Below are positions 15,739-24,568 of a stretch of 64,000 bases of DNA, in pieces. Source of the stretch: Alcanivorax sp. (GTDB lineage Bacteria; Pseudomonadota; Gammaproteobacteria; Pseudomonadales; Alcanivoracaceae). The position numbers were made by a program, and so were the translations under genes. The stretch covers positions 1,488,001 to 1,552,000 of the forward strand of contig NZ_CP051240.1 in the NCBI RefSeq assembly GCF_017794965.1. Direction: 5' to 3'. Numbering within the stretch: position 1 is the first letter of the stretch; every line of letters begins with the position of its first letter. The notes below the pieces were generated by a model. It was not told the DNA's origin, made no database searches, and saw nothing but the letters and a program-made list of their open reading frames with translations.

Positions 15739-16773
15739 ATGTTTCCAGTCATTCGATTCGCCCTGTTGGTGGTTTTCCTGGCCATGCTGTTGCTGCCTGG
15801 CGCCTGGGCAGGTTCCCGGCAGCTCATGGTAGACGCCCACCTGCATTACGTGGATTTCATGCAGGACAGCGAAGGCATGGATGCGCTCATGGAGGCCATG
15901 GACCGGGCGGAGGTCAAGCAGGCGTGGTTGTTCGGGTTACCGGTTATGAAGAAATGGCAGGCCCAGGCGCCCCGGCAACCGCGCTACTATCTTGGCGATG
16001 AGGCGCCGCTGTATTACTACAGTGCCACGGATGACATCCTGGCAGGAGCTGTGCTGGCGCTGCCCGCTGACCAGCAGGCGAGAATTCGCGCCTTTATCAG
16101 TGGCTTCAATCCCACGGATATGCATGCTGCCAGCCAGATCGAGGCGCTGATCGAGCGCTATCCGGGCATGTGGTATGGCATCGGCGAGATCCTGACGCGC
16201 CATGATCAATTGACGGCACTGACTGAAGGCGAGACGCCAAGGGCAAATCATCCTGCGCTGATGAAGGTGTATCAGCTAGCTGCCAGCTACGACCTGCCGG
16301 TATTGCTGCACAGTAATCTCAGTTCCCTGCGAGAAGAGACTCCCATCTTTCTGCCGGAGCTGGAAGAGGCGCTGGAGGCTCACCCCCAAACCCGCTTTGT
16401 GCTGGCACATGCCGGTACCAGTGGCGGTGTGGAAGATCAGCAGTCGCCCCTGAAAACCCTGGTGCCGATCCTGCGAGCCTTGCTGGAGCGTTACGACAAC
16501 CTTCATGTGGACCTGTCATGGAGCGTGAAAGAGCACTACCTGCTGGATGAAAAGGGGGTGAGTGAGGAGTGGCTGTCTCTGATCGAGGACTTTCCGGACC
16601 GGTTTGTGTTGGGAAGCGACCTGGTTGGGCATTTTGACAGTCTGGAAAAGCAGCTGGGAGCCTTTCAGCCACTGCTGGATGCGTTGCCCAAAAAAGTGGC
16701 AGAGCAGTTGGCCAGTGGCAATGCCGGCCGGCTTGTGCCCAAGAGCGGTGCAGTGAAATCAGCCCGGGAGTGA
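15739..16773 (+). CDS. exported amidohydrolase-family protein
   Basis: A 344-residue protein with a Sec signal peptide (hydrophobic 6-22, cleavage near PGAWA). An Amidohydrolase_2-type TIM barrel follows. Metal/active-site motifs in order: DAHLHYVDF, GEILTRHDQ, LLHSNLSS, FVLAHAGTSGG and LGSDLVGHFDS. These match the HxH, His, His and Asp positions of the superfamily. The substrate is unknown and a periplasmic location is predicted. ATG 15739 with AAGGA upstream was chosen because it begins the signal peptide. It stands alone between the antitoxin (divergent) and a convergent dehydrogenase. Confidence 0.78.
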   Translation: MFPVIRFALLVVFLAMLLLPGAWAGSRQLMVDAHLHYVDFMQDSEGMDALMEAMDRAEVKQAWLFGLPVMKKWQAQAPRQPRYYLGDEAPLYYYSATDDILAGAVLALPADQQARIRAFISGFNPTDMHAASQIEALIERYPGMWYGIGEILTRHDQLTALTEGETPRANHPALMKVYQLAASYDLPVLLHSNLSSLREETPIFLPELEEALEAHPQTRFVLAHAGTSGGVEDQQSPLKTLVPILRALLERYDNLHVDLSWSVKEHYLLDEKGVSEEWLSLIEDFPDRFVLGSDLVGHFDSLEKQLGAFQPLLDALPKKVAEQLASGNAGRLVPKSGAVKSARE

Positions 16774-16834
16774 CCAGGAGTGCCGCCGAGGTGGCCGGTA
16801 TGGCCAGCTGGCAGGGTGGGCTCCTGGTCGCATC

Positions 16835-17710
16835 TCAGTCCTTTTTCAGTCGGCGGAGCAGGGAAGAGGTGTCCCAGCGGCCACCGCCCATGGCCTGAAT
16901 CTCCTTGTAGAAGCCGTTAACCTGTTCGGTGACAGGCAGCAGGGAGCCATTGCGACTGGCTTCATCCAGACAGATATCCAGGTCCTTGCGCATCCAGTCC
17001 ACAGCAAAGCCGTGCTCGAACTCGTCGGCTAGCATGCTCTTGTGGCGGTTGATCATCTGCCAGGAGGATGCTGCGCCCTGGCCGAGCGTTTCGAAAACCT
17101 TCTCCGCATCCAGACCGGCGTTTTTGGCGAAGGCGACGCCTTCCGCCAGGGCTTCCACCAGACCGGCCACGCAGATCTGATTGACCATCTTGGTGAGCTG
17201 GCCGCTGCCGGCAGGCCCGAGAAGATTGCTGGCCCTGGCGTAATGCTGAATCACCGGCAGGACTCGCTGGTAGATATCGGGTTCGCCACCACACATGACA
17301 GATAACTGGCCATTCTCGGCACCCTGTTGCCCGCCGGACACCGGGGCGTCCATGAAGTGGCTGCCGCGTTCGCGGCATGCGCTATCCAGTTCACGGGCCA
17401 TGGCGGCACTGGCTGTGGTGTGGTCCACCAGGACGGCGTCTGCGGCGAGGGTGTTGAGGGCCCCCTCCGGTCCCAGTGTGACCTGACGCAAGTCGTCATC
17501 GTTTCCCACGCAGATAAACACCAGGTCTGCCCCTGCAGCGGCGTCTGCAGGGGTGTCGGCAAGGGTGCCGGAATGCTGTTGTTGCCATTGCTGAGCCCGG
17601 GCTACGGTGCGGTTGTAGACACTCATGGCAATACCGGCGCTGGCAAGATGGCCGGCCATGGGAAACCCCATGGTGCCGAGGCCGATAAACGCTGCGCGTA
17701 GCTGGCTCAT
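16835..17710 (-). CDS. NAD(P)-dependent beta-hydroxyacid dehydrogenase
   Basis: A 291-residue member of the 3-hydroxyisobutyrate / tartronate semialdehyde reductase family. The Rossmann motif is FIGLGTMGFPMAGHL at the N-terminus. Substrate-binding DAPVSGGQQGAENG and the catalytic lysine in GSGQLTKMVNQ are intact. The substrate among beta-hydroxyacids is not readable. The start overlaps the preceding SMP-30-like gene by 4 bp (ATGA), so the two form an operon, perhaps for catabolism of a lactone or hydroxyacid (inference). Confidence 0.88.
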   Translation of the reverse strand: MSQLRAAFIGLGTMGFPMAGHLASAGIAMSVYNRTVARAQQWQQQHSGTLADTPADAAAGADLVFICVGNDDDLRQVTLGPEGALNTLAADAVLVDHTTASAAMARELDSACRERGSHFMDAPVSGGQQGAENGQLSVMCGGEPDIYQRVLPVIQHYARASNLLGPAGSGQLTKMVNQICVAGLVEALAEGVAFAKNAGLDAEKVFETLGQGAASSWQMINRHKSMLADEFEHGFAVDWMRKDLDICLDEASRNGSLLPVTEQVNGFYKEIQAMGGGRWDTSSLLRRLKKD

Positions 17711-18792
17711 TGTTGGGTATCCTGGGTGGCGGCAGGCAGGGCGAAAGAGGCAAAGGCCGGGGCGGTCAGGCTGCCAAGATAAAGGGTGTTGCCGGTCTGC
17801 TCTACGCTGGTGATGGGGGCAAACGCCTGTTCGCCGGTTGCCTGCAGGTTATGAGTGACCTGGCCCTGTTCATTCAGGCCCAGCACAAAGGCGTGATGGG
17901 CAGGCTGGGGTTGCAGGAATTGCGGCAGTCGAAAGGCAACCTTGCGCAGCAGGGGTTTGTCAGACATGGCGTCGAGCGCGGCATTGCGTGGGCTGAACAG
18001 GGCGACCCAGAAGGTGCCGTCACCATTGGCACTGATGCCATCCGGGATGCCGGGCAGGTTCTCGAAAAAGCGATCGTGAGTGCCGGCTTTTTTGCCCTTG
18101 AGCCAGTATCGCACCACGCTGTAATTGCCGGTTTCGGTCACCAGCACAAAGTCTTCGTTCTCTGACAGGGCGACGCCGTTGGCAAATTGCAGCCCGTCCA
18201 GCAGCACCTCCGTGGTGCCTGTCGCCGGATCGTAACGCAGGAAGCGGCCATGGCCGCCATGTTCCAGTACATCATCGCGGGCCTTCATGGCCGGGCCAAA
18301 CTTACTGGAGGCATCGGTGAAATAGGCGACGCCCTGACTGTCCACATCCACATCGTCAGTGAATGCAAAGGGAACCCCGTCAGCTTCGCGGGCCAGGATG
18401 GTGATGGCCCCGCTCGGGGCGATGCTCAACAGGCCCTGGTAGCCGTCGGCAACGATCAGGTTGCCGTCCGGGTCGAAATCCAGGCCCAGTGGGCGCCCTT
18501 CGGTGTTGGCGATAAGGTCCGGATTCTCTCCTTTCTGATCGAAGCGTACGATGCGGCCGTCTTCATAACCCACGTAAAGATTACCTTGGGTATCGATGGC
18601 CACATCCTCCGGGCCGATGCCATGCCCTTCGCCCAGCCGCTGAGCGTCAGAGAGGGTTTCATTGGTTGCATACGGGCCTTCCAGTGCCGGGGCTTGCGGA
18701 GCATCCCAGGCAACCGGTTCGATGGGAACAGGCCAGAACAACAGGTAGGCGGTGATGCCGACGAGCACCAGCAAGGCGATGATTTTTTTCAT
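17707..18792 (-). CDS. SMP-30/strictosidine synthase-like beta-propeller protein
   Basis: A 361-residue protein. The N-terminal membrane anchor or signal (MKKIIALLVLVGITAYLLFW) is followed by a six-bladed propeller of the SMP-30/gluconolactonase/strictosidine synthase-like type. Landmarks are GPEDVAIDTQGNLYVGYEDG, RPLGLDFDPDGNLIVADGY, FANGVALSENEDFVLVTET and PGIPDGISANGDGTFWVAL. Relatives hydrolyse lactones or organophosphates, or are receptor-like with no activity. I used ATG 18792, which starts the membrane segment. It is translationally coupled to the downstream dehydrogenase. Confidence 0.82.
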   Translation of the reverse strand: MKKIIALLVLVGITAYLLFWPVPIEPVAWDAPQAPALEGPYATNETLSDAQRLGEGHGIGPEDVAIDTQGNLYVGYEDGRIVRFDQKGENPDLIANTEGRPLGLDFDPDGNLIVADGYQGLLSIAPSGAITILAREADGVPFAFTDDVDVDSQGVAYFTDASSKFGPAMKARDDVLEHGGHGRFLRYDPATGTTEVLLDGLQFANGVALSENEDFVLVTETGNYSVVRYWLKGKKAGTHDRFFENLPGIPDGISANGDGTFWVALFSPRNAALDAMSDKPLLRKVAFRLPQFLQPQPAHHAFVLGLNEQGQVTHNLQATGEQAFAPITSVEQTGNTLYLGSLTAPAFASFALPAATQDTQQ

Positions 18793-18860
18793 GACATCCA
18801 GGTCCTTAACAAGCGAAAGGGGGATGCTTGCATGAGGGGGAAGCGTTGGCAAACTCTGGC

Positions 18861-18930
18861 GAGCTACGAGCTACGAGCTACGAGCTACGAGCTACGAGCT
18901 ATGAGCTATGAGCTATGAGCTATGAGCTAA
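18861..18930. repeat. Tandem array of ten 7-bp repeats (GAGCTAC/GAGCTAT)
   Basis: There are five exact GAGCTAC units, then four GAGCTAT units and one GAGCTAA, all in register. Unlike the other heptad elements it has no visible mirror arm. The clean switch from C to T at position 7 suggests block-wise expansion of two unit types. Confidence 0.95.
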
Positions 18931-19024
18931 GAGAGGGAAAACCCAAATCGTTCCCGGGTTTTTCGAAGAACGGAAAAGACTTCCAGATCGTTGAGTTCGG
19001 CGGGCTGTGGACCTGATAAGCCGC

Positions 19025-19050
19025 TGTAGGAGCGGTCGTTCGACCGCGAT
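19025..19050. repeat. REP-like palindrome
   Basis: TGTAGGAGCGGTCGTTCGACCGCGAT, with the stem GCGGTCG / CGACCGC. This is the usual form of REP sequences in Pseudomonas-like genomes. Confidence 0.8.
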
Positions 19051-19128
19051 CCGAGCCTAAGCGAGGTAAGGATTCCAGAAACGATGTCTGAGCTGCAGGA
19101 AAGAAACATACAGCCTCAGAGCGCCCAT

Positions 19129-19156
19129 AAAAAAACCGCCCGAAGGCGGTTTTTTT
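19129..19156 (-). terminator. Rho-independent terminator of gltA
   Basis: ACCGCC-CGAA-GGCGGT hairpin flanked by seven A on the left and seven T on the right, 18 bp past the gltA stop on its strand. It is symmetric and can work both ways. Confidence 0.9.
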
Positions 19157-19173
19157 AGGCGATAACGAGGCAA

Positions 19174-20457
19174 TTACTTGCGTTCGTTGACCGGTACGAA
19201 TGAACGTTCGGCTTCGCCGGTGTACAGCTGACGCGGACGGCCAATCTTGTACGGGTTGGAGATCATTTCGTTCCAGTGTGCAATCCAGCCCACGGTACGG
19301 GACAGGGCGAAGATTACCGTGAACATGGACGTCGGGATCCCGATTGCCTTCAGGATGATGCCTGAGTAGAAGTCCACGTTCGGGAACAGCTTCTTCTCTT
19401 TGAAGTAGGGGTCGCTCAGGGCGATCTCTTCCAGCTTCATGGCCAGTTCCAGTTGCGGATCATTCACGCCCAGCTCAGCCAGTACTTCGTGGCAGGACTC
19501 ACGCATTACCGTGGCACGCGGGTCGTAGTTTTTGTAGACGCGGTGACCGAAGCCCATCAGCTTGAACGGGTCGCTCTTGTCCTTGGCCTTGGCGATGTAG
19601 GTATCGATGTTATCCAGGGAGCCGATCTCGTCCAGCATGTTCAGCACGGCTTCGTTGGCGCCACCGTGTGCCGGGCCCCACAGGGCAGAGATGCCGGCTG
19701 CGATACAGGCGAACGGGTTGGCTCCGGAGGAGCCGGCCAGACGCACGGTAGACGTGGAGGCGTTCTGCTCGTGGTCCGCGTGCAGGATGAAGATGCGATC
19801 CATGGCCTTGGCCAGGGTCGGGCTGATCTTGGACTCTTCGCAGGGGTTGCCGAACATCATGTGCAGGAAGTTTTCTGCGTAACCCAGGTCGTTGCGCGGG
19901 TACATGAAGGGCTGGCCCAGGGCGTACTTGTAGCACATGGCCGCGATGGTGGGCATCTTGGCGATCAGGCGGTACGCAGTGATTTCGCGGTGCTGCGGGT
20001 TATTGATGTCCAGGGAGTCGTGATAGAACGCAGACAGTGCGCCTACGACGCCACACATGATGGCCATGGGGTGAGCATCACGGCGGAAGCCGTTGAAGAA
20101 GTTGCGGATCTGCTCGTGAACCATGGTGTGGTTCTTGACGGTGCTGACGAACTCTTCTTTCTGCTCGGCAGTGGGCAGCTCGCCGTAGAGCAGGGTGTAG
20201 CACACTTCCAGGTAATCGGATTTGCCTGCCAGCTCCTCGATGGAGTAGCCCCGATGCAGCAGCTTGCCCACTTCACCGTCGATAAAGGTGATCTTGGATT
20301 CGCAGGAAGCGGTGGAGGTGAAGCCGGGGTCGAAGGTAAAGACGCCGTTGGCTACCAGTTTGGACACGTCGATTACGTCGCGGCCCAGAGTCGGGGTATA
20401 GATGGGAAGGTCTAGATCCTTGCCCTCTACGTTAAGAGTGGCTTTCTTCTCGGTCAT
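19174..20457 (-). CDS. gltA: citrate synthase (type II)
   Basis: A 427-residue hexameric, Gram-negative-type citrate synthase, the entry enzyme of the TCA cycle. The catalytic residues lie in LHADHEQNASTST, GPAHGGANEAV and MGFGHRVYKNYDPRA, with the Asp in FYSGIILKAIGIP preceded by VD. It is divergent from sdhCDAB across a 475-bp control region, the classic arrangement. GGAGAG lies before the ATG at 20457. Confidence 0.97.
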   Translation of the reverse strand: MTEKKATLNVEGKDLDLPIYTPTLGRDVIDVSKLVANGVFTFDPGFTSTASCESKITFIDGEVGKLLHRGYSIEELAGKSDYLEVCYTLLYGELPTAEQKEEFVSTVKNHTMVHEQIRNFFNGFRRDAHPMAIMCGVVGALSAFYHDSLDINNPQHREITAYRLIAKMPTIAAMCYKYALGQPFMYPRNDLGYAENFLHMMFGNPCEESKISPTLAKAMDRIFILHADHEQNASTSTVRLAGSSGANPFACIAAGISALWGPAHGGANEAVLNMLDEIGSLDNIDTYIAKAKDKSDPFKLMGFGHRVYKNYDPRATVMRESCHEVLAELGVNDPQLELAMKLEEIALSDPYFKEKKLFPNVDFYSGIILKAIGIPTSMFTVIFALSRTVGWIAHWNEMISNPYKIGRPRQLYTGEAERSFVPVNERK

Positions 20458-20693
20458 GGGAATCTCTCCATTGGCGGACAGGGAACGTTCCTCTGGAAGT
20501 CTCAGCGCGACTCCGTAGGGCAGGAAGGTCCTCCAAAGCGCGGTGGAAGGTAAAGTTTTGACACACCTTTGTCAACGCGAAGCCGGGAACTGACGAGTCA
20601 GACTTTTGTAGGGTAAACAGCGTGTTACATCCGTGCGACAATATTGCGCCAGCTTGGTGCGTGGCGAAAATTAACGCTCCCTTGATGTGCAGC

Positions 20694-20699
20694 ATTATA
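20694..20699 (-). promoter_or_regulatory. -10 element for gltA
   Basis: A perfect TATAAT on the minus strand. The best -35 candidate is weak, as is common for activated promoters. Confidence 0.45.
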
Positions 20700-20747
20700 A
20701 AACAAGGCGTTAGGTAAACGGTTGCGTACATAAATGGTGCGCACCGT

Positions 20748-20776
20748 TTGTTTTGCGCAAGTTGCGGCGATATACT
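20748..20776 (+). promoter_or_regulatory. candidate promoter for sdhCDAB
   Basis: TTGTTT (20748-20753), a 17-bp spacer, then TATACT (20771-20776). Spacing is ideal, the -10 is good and the -35 is weak. Confidence 0.5.
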
Positions 20777-20933
20777 GCCGCCCGTCAGAACGCCTGGTGG
20801 CATTCTGATGGATGGGCCCACCCCGGCCCTGGCAGCTTGTTGAGATCAGAGTCAGCTTTTTGATCTCAGCGATCCTGCCAAGTTCCCGACAACCGCCCTG
20901 TTTAATATGGGGCCCGGCTATAAGTAGGCTACC

Positions 20934-21308
20934 GTGAACGACAAGCGACCCGTTAACCTCGATCTGAGCACGATCAAGTTCCCGGTCACGGCTATAGCAT
21001 CTATCACCCACCGTGTAACCGGCGTTGCCATTTTCCTGGCGCTGCCGATTCTGCTGTGGATGCTGGATCGCTCCCTGGCGTCTCCCGAGAGCTTTGCGGA
21101 CCTGAAAGAACTGATGACCTCCCCGCTGGTGAAGCTGGTGGTATGGGCCATTCTGGCCGTATTGCTGTATCACCTGGTGGCAGGTATCCGCCACCTTATT
21201 ATGGACACCGGTGTTGGTGAAACCCTGGAAGGCGGCCGACGCGGCGCCAAGCTGGTTTTCATCATCTCTGCGGTACTGATTCTGCTGGTAGGAGGTTGGA
21301 TATGGTAA
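20934..21308 (+). CDS. sdhC: succinate dehydrogenase cytochrome b556 subunit
   Basis: A 124-residue, three-helix membrane anchor of complex II. RPVNLDLSTIKFPVTAIASI and HRVTGVAIF are SdhC signatures, and the haem ligand is the His of LYHLVAGIRHLIMD. The start is GTG 20934. It is the first gene of the sdhCDAB operon. Confidence 0.95.
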   Translation: MNDKRPVNLDLSTIKFPVTAIASITHRVTGVAIFLALPILLWMLDRSLASPESFADLKELMTSPLVKLVVWAILAVLLYHLVAGIRHLIMDTGVGETLEGGRRGAKLVFIISAVLILLVGGWIW

Positions 21309-21673
21309 CCCCTGTAACGAGTCTGGGCCGTAACGGTCTGTACGACTGGCTCATTCAGCGCGTTTCCGCTGTCATTATTGGCGTGTACCTGATCTTCATG
21401 CTGGGCTATCTGATGACCGCTGGCGATCTGGATTACGGCAGCTGGAAAGCCTTCATGGGCTCTATCTGCATGCAAATTGCCAACACCCTGATGGTGGTTG
21501 CTGTTGCTGCACACACCTGGGTAGGCCTGTGGGGCGTAACCACTGACTACCTGACCAGCCTGACCTTTGGCAAGGCTGCTACCGGCGTACGCCTGATTGC
21601 CCAGTTGGCAATTGCTCTGGCGCTGGTGGTTTACCTGTTGTGGGGTCTGGTTCTGATCTGGGGAGGGGCGTAA
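21302..21673 (+). CDS. sdhD: succinate dehydrogenase membrane anchor subunit
   Basis: A 123-residue membrane anchor with three hydrophobic helices, including QRVSAVIIGVYLIFMLGYLM and the haem/quinone-side AAHTWVGLWGVTTDY. ATG 21302 has AGGAGG six bases upstream and overlaps the end of sdhC by 7 bp; the TTG two codons earlier is less likely. Confidence 0.94.
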   Translation: MVTPVTSLGRNGLYDWLIQRVSAVIIGVYLIFMLGYLMTAGDLDYGSWKAFMGSICMQIANTLMVVAVAAHTWVGLWGVTTDYLTSLTFGKAATGVRLIAQLAIALALVVYLLWGLVLIWGGA

Positions 21674-21676
21674 TCC

Positions 21677-23452
21677 ATGTCCATTCGCACTATTACATTT
21701 GACGCTATCGTCGTAGGTGGTGGTGGTGCCGGTATGCGCGCCTCACTGCAGATGGCCCAGTCCGGCTTCAAGACTGCGCTGATTTCCAAAGTATTTCCGA
21801 CCCGTTCGCACACCGTATCCGCCCAGGGCGGTATCACCTGTGCGATCGCGTCTGCCGATCCCAACGATGATTGGCGCTGGCACATGTACGATACCGTTAA
21901 AGGTTCCGATTACATCGGTGACCAGGACGCTATCGAATACATGTGTAATGTGGGCCCGGAAGCGGTGTTCGAGCTGGACCACATGGGTCTGCCGTTCTCC
22001 CGTACCGAAGAAGGCCGTATCTACCAGCGTCCGTTTGGTGGTCAGTCCAAGAACTTCGGTGAGGGCGGCCAGGCAGCCCGTACCTGTGCGGCGGCTGACC
22101 GTACCGGTCATGCGCTGCTGCACACTCTGTACCAGCAGAACCTGAAGAACGGCACCCAGTTCTACAACGAGTGGTATGCCTCTGAACTGGTGAAGGACGA
22201 TGAAGGTAATGTTTGTGGCGTGATCGCCATCGACATCGAGTCCGGCGAAACCGTGTTCTTCAAGGCCAAGGCAACCGTGTTTGCCACCGGTGGTTCCGGC
22301 CGTATCTACGCCTCCACCACCAACGCCCTGATCAATACTGGCGACGGCGTGGGCATGGCCCTGCGTGCGGGTCTGCCGGTGCAGGACATTGAGATGTGGC
22401 AGTTCCACCCCACCGGCATCGCTGGCGCTGGTGTACTGGTAACCGAAGGGTGCCGGGGTGAGGGTGGCTACCTGATCAACAAGGACGGCGAGCGCTTCAT
22501 GGAGCGTTACGCGCCGAACGCAAAAGATCTGGCCTCCCGTGACGTTGTTGCCCGTTCCATGATGATGGAAATTCTGGATGGCCGTGGTGCCGGTCCGGAT
22601 GGCGATCACGTATTCCTGAAGCTGGATCATCTGGGTGAAGAAGTGCTGCACAGCCGCCTGCCGGGTATCTGTGAGCTGGCCATTACCTTCGCCCAGACCG
22701 ACCCGGTGAAAGAGCCGATCCCGGTTGTGCCGACCTGTCACTACATGATGGGTGGTATCCCCACCAACGTTCACGGTCAGGCGATCAAGCTGTCTGGCGG
22801 CCATGAAGGTGAAGACCAGTTCGTTAACGGTCTCTTCGCGGTAGGTGAAGTAGCCTGTGTATCGGTACACGGTGCGAACCGTCTGGGCGGTAACTCGCTG
22901 TTGGATCTGGTGGTGTTCGGTCGTGCGGCCGGTCTCTACATCGAAGACCAGTTGCGCCAGGGCATGACTCAGTACGAGCCCACCGATGCCAACATCGATG
23001 AGGCCATGGCGCGTCTGAACCGCTGGGAGTCTTCTACCGGTGGTGAATCCGTTCCTGCCCTGCGCAAGGAACTGCAGAGCGTGATGCAGAACCACTTCGG
23101 TGTATTCCGCAAGGGTGACCTGATGGCGGAAGGTGTGGCCAAGCTGGCTGACCTGCGCAAGCGTATTGCCAACGCTCATCTGGAAGACAAGAGCAAGCCG
23201 TTCAACACCGCGCGTATCGAGGCGCTGGAGCTGGACAACCTGCTGGAAGTGGCGGAAGCGACTGCCATTGCTGCGGAAGGTCGTACCGAGAGCCGTGGTG
23301 CCCATTCCCGTTACGACTACCCGGATCGTGACGATGAGAACTGGCTGTGCCACTCCATCTTCGACCCGAAAGCCAAAAAGCTGGGCAAGCGTGACGTGAA
23401 CTTCGAACCGAAGACTGTCGACACCTTCCAGCCCAAGGCTCGGACCTACTAA
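21677..23452 (+). CDS. sdhA: succinate dehydrogenase flavoprotein subunit
   Basis: A 591-residue FAD subunit of complex II that oxidises succinate to fumarate. FAD binding is at DAIVVGGGGAGMRASL, the covalent-flavin histidine is in RSHTVSAQGGI, and substrate residues lie in QFHPTGI and GERFMERYAP. CHYMMGGIPTN and HGANRLGGNSLLDL are also present. The gene starts 3 bp after sdhD and is full length. Confidence 0.98.
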   Translation: MSIRTITFDAIVVGGGGAGMRASLQMAQSGFKTALISKVFPTRSHTVSAQGGITCAIASADPNDDWRWHMYDTVKGSDYIGDQDAIEYMCNVGPEAVFELDHMGLPFSRTEEGRIYQRPFGGQSKNFGEGGQAARTCAAADRTGHALLHTLYQQNLKNGTQFYNEWYASELVKDDEGNVCGVIAIDIESGETVFFKAKATVFATGGSGRIYASTTNALINTGDGVGMALRAGLPVQDIEMWQFHPTGIAGAGVLVTEGCRGEGGYLINKDGERFMERYAPNAKDLASRDVVARSMMMEILDGRGAGPDGDHVFLKLDHLGEEVLHSRLPGICELAITFAQTDPVKEPIPVVPTCHYMMGGIPTNVHGQAIKLSGGHEGEDQFVNGLFAVGEVACVSVHGANRLGGNSLLDLVVFGRAAGLYIEDQLRQGMTQYEPTDANIDEAMARLNRWESSTGGESVPALRKELQSVMQNHFGVFRKGDLMAEGVAKLADLRKRIANAHLEDKSKPFNTARIEALELDNLLEVAEATAIAAEGRTESRGAHSRYDYPDRDDENWLCHSIFDPKAKKLGKRDVNFEPKTVDTFQPKARTY

Positions 23453-23466
23453 CGGAGAGTATTACG

Positions 23467-24183
23467 ATGAAAGTTAGTATCTATCGCTACAATCCGGAAA
23501 CGGACCGCGAGCCGAGCATGAAGGAGTATGAGGTTGATACCCAGGGTAAAGACCTCATGGTTCTGGATATCCTCGCTCTGGTGAAAGAGCAGGATCAGTC
23601 CATGGCCTACCGTCGCTCCTGTCGTGAGGGTGTGTGTGGCTCCGACGGCATGAACATGAACGGCAAGAACGGCCTGGCCTGTATCACTCCGCTGTCCCAG
23701 GTGGCACCGGGTGTTCTGGAAGGCAAGAAGCCGCTGGTACTGCGCCCGCTGCCGGGCCTGCCAGTCATTCGTGACCTGGTAGTGGACATGGGCATGTTCT
23801 ACAACCAGTACGAGAAGGTGCAGCCGTACCTGCAGAACAACACGCCGGCTCCGGCCATCGAGCGTCTGCAGTCTCCGGAAGAGCGTGCCAAGATCGACGG
23901 TCTGTACGAATGTATCCTGTGTGCCTGTTGTTCAACCAGCTGCCCGAGCTTCTGGTGGAACCCGGACAAGTTCCTGGGGCCGGCGGCGCTGCTGCAGAGT
24001 TACCGCTTCCTGGCGGATAGTCGCGACAACGCCACGGAAGAGCGTCTGTCCAATCTGGACGACCCCTTCAGCCTGTTCCGTTGTCACGGCATCATGAACT
24101 GTGTCAGCGTGTGTCCGAAAGGGCTCAACCCCACTCGGGCCATTGGCCATATCCGTTCCATGCTTCTGGAACGGGGCATCTGA
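23467..24183 (+). CDS. sdhB: succinate dehydrogenase iron-sulfur subunit
   Basis: A 238-residue electron-transfer subunit with three Fe-S clusters. The 2Fe-2S ligands are in SCREGVCGSDGMNMNG, and the 4Fe-4S and 3Fe-4S ligands are in CILCACCSTSCPSFWW and CHGIMNCVSVCPKGLNP. It is the last gene of sdhCDAB and a strong terminator follows. Confidence 0.98.
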   Translation: MKVSIYRYNPETDREPSMKEYEVDTQGKDLMVLDILALVKEQDQSMAYRRSCREGVCGSDGMNMNGKNGLACITPLSQVAPGVLEGKKPLVLRPLPGLPVIRDLVVDMGMFYNQYEKVQPYLQNNTPAPAIERLQSPEERAKIDGLYECILCACCSTSCPSFWWNPDKFLGPAALLQSYRFLADSRDNATEERLSNLDDPFSLFRCHGIMNCVSVCPKGLNPTRAIGHIRSMLLERGI

Positions 24184-24192
24184 CCCATCAGG

Positions 24193-24219
24193 AAAGGCGG
24201 CCAATTGGCCGCCTTTTTT
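24193..24219 (+). terminator. Rho-independent terminator after sdhB
   Basis: AAAGGCGGCC-AATT-GGCCGCC hairpin with six T, 10 bp after the sdhB stop. It separates sdh from the sucABlpdCD transcript, although read-through is usual in related operons. Confidence 0.92.
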
Positions 24220-24568
24220 GTTTGTAAATAGCAGCAAGTTGTCCCTTTTTTTCTGTCTATTCGACGTTTTGCCAATTGTGGTCAGTCGTAAAGAGGCGGA
24301 TAACGTGTTTTATGATTTCGGTGTCTAACAAAACCGTATTAAAAGGGCTACACTAGACGCCGTTCGAGGTAATCCCTCGGTACGAGTCAGCACCGGGCCG
24401 TAACCCGCACCAGGGTTGTGGTTTTTGCTGTACTCACGGGTGGAGCAGGGCTTAAAAGGCGTTGCTCCTGACAAATCAGAAGCGTACGGGAACAGGGTCA
24501 TCACCCCTGTGGTCGCAGTGCACCAACCACAGTTGTGTGACAAATTCCCGCGAAAGGAACGAGCTAAA
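24220..24568. other. sdhB-sucA intergenic region
   Basis: About 350 bp with no coding frame. A -10-like TACACT at 24349 preceded at 17 bp by a weak TAACAA box is the only promoter candidate I can see for sucA; it would give a leader of about 210 nt. An open frame runs into sucA from 24416 but its codons do not look like SucA. Confidence 0.55.

Larger units (their letters stand above)
20458..20933. other. gltA-sdhC divergent control region
   Basis: 475 bp without a coding frame. It holds candidate promoters for both sides (20694-20699 on minus, 20748-20776 on plus), implying untranslated leaders of about 230 nt for gltA and 150 nt for sdhC. I see no riboswitch or clear sRNA match, though leaders this long leave room for sRNA control as in other bacteria. 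Confidence 0.7.

Noticed and set aside
18861..18930. CRISPR array
   Set aside because: The repeat is only 7 bp with no spacers and no cas genes.
21743..23353. 536-codon open frame antisense to sdhA
   Set aside because: It is the frame mirrored from a highly biased gene; its translation has no family features and sdhA is certain. The same applies to long antisense frames over sucA, sucB, lpd and leuCD.
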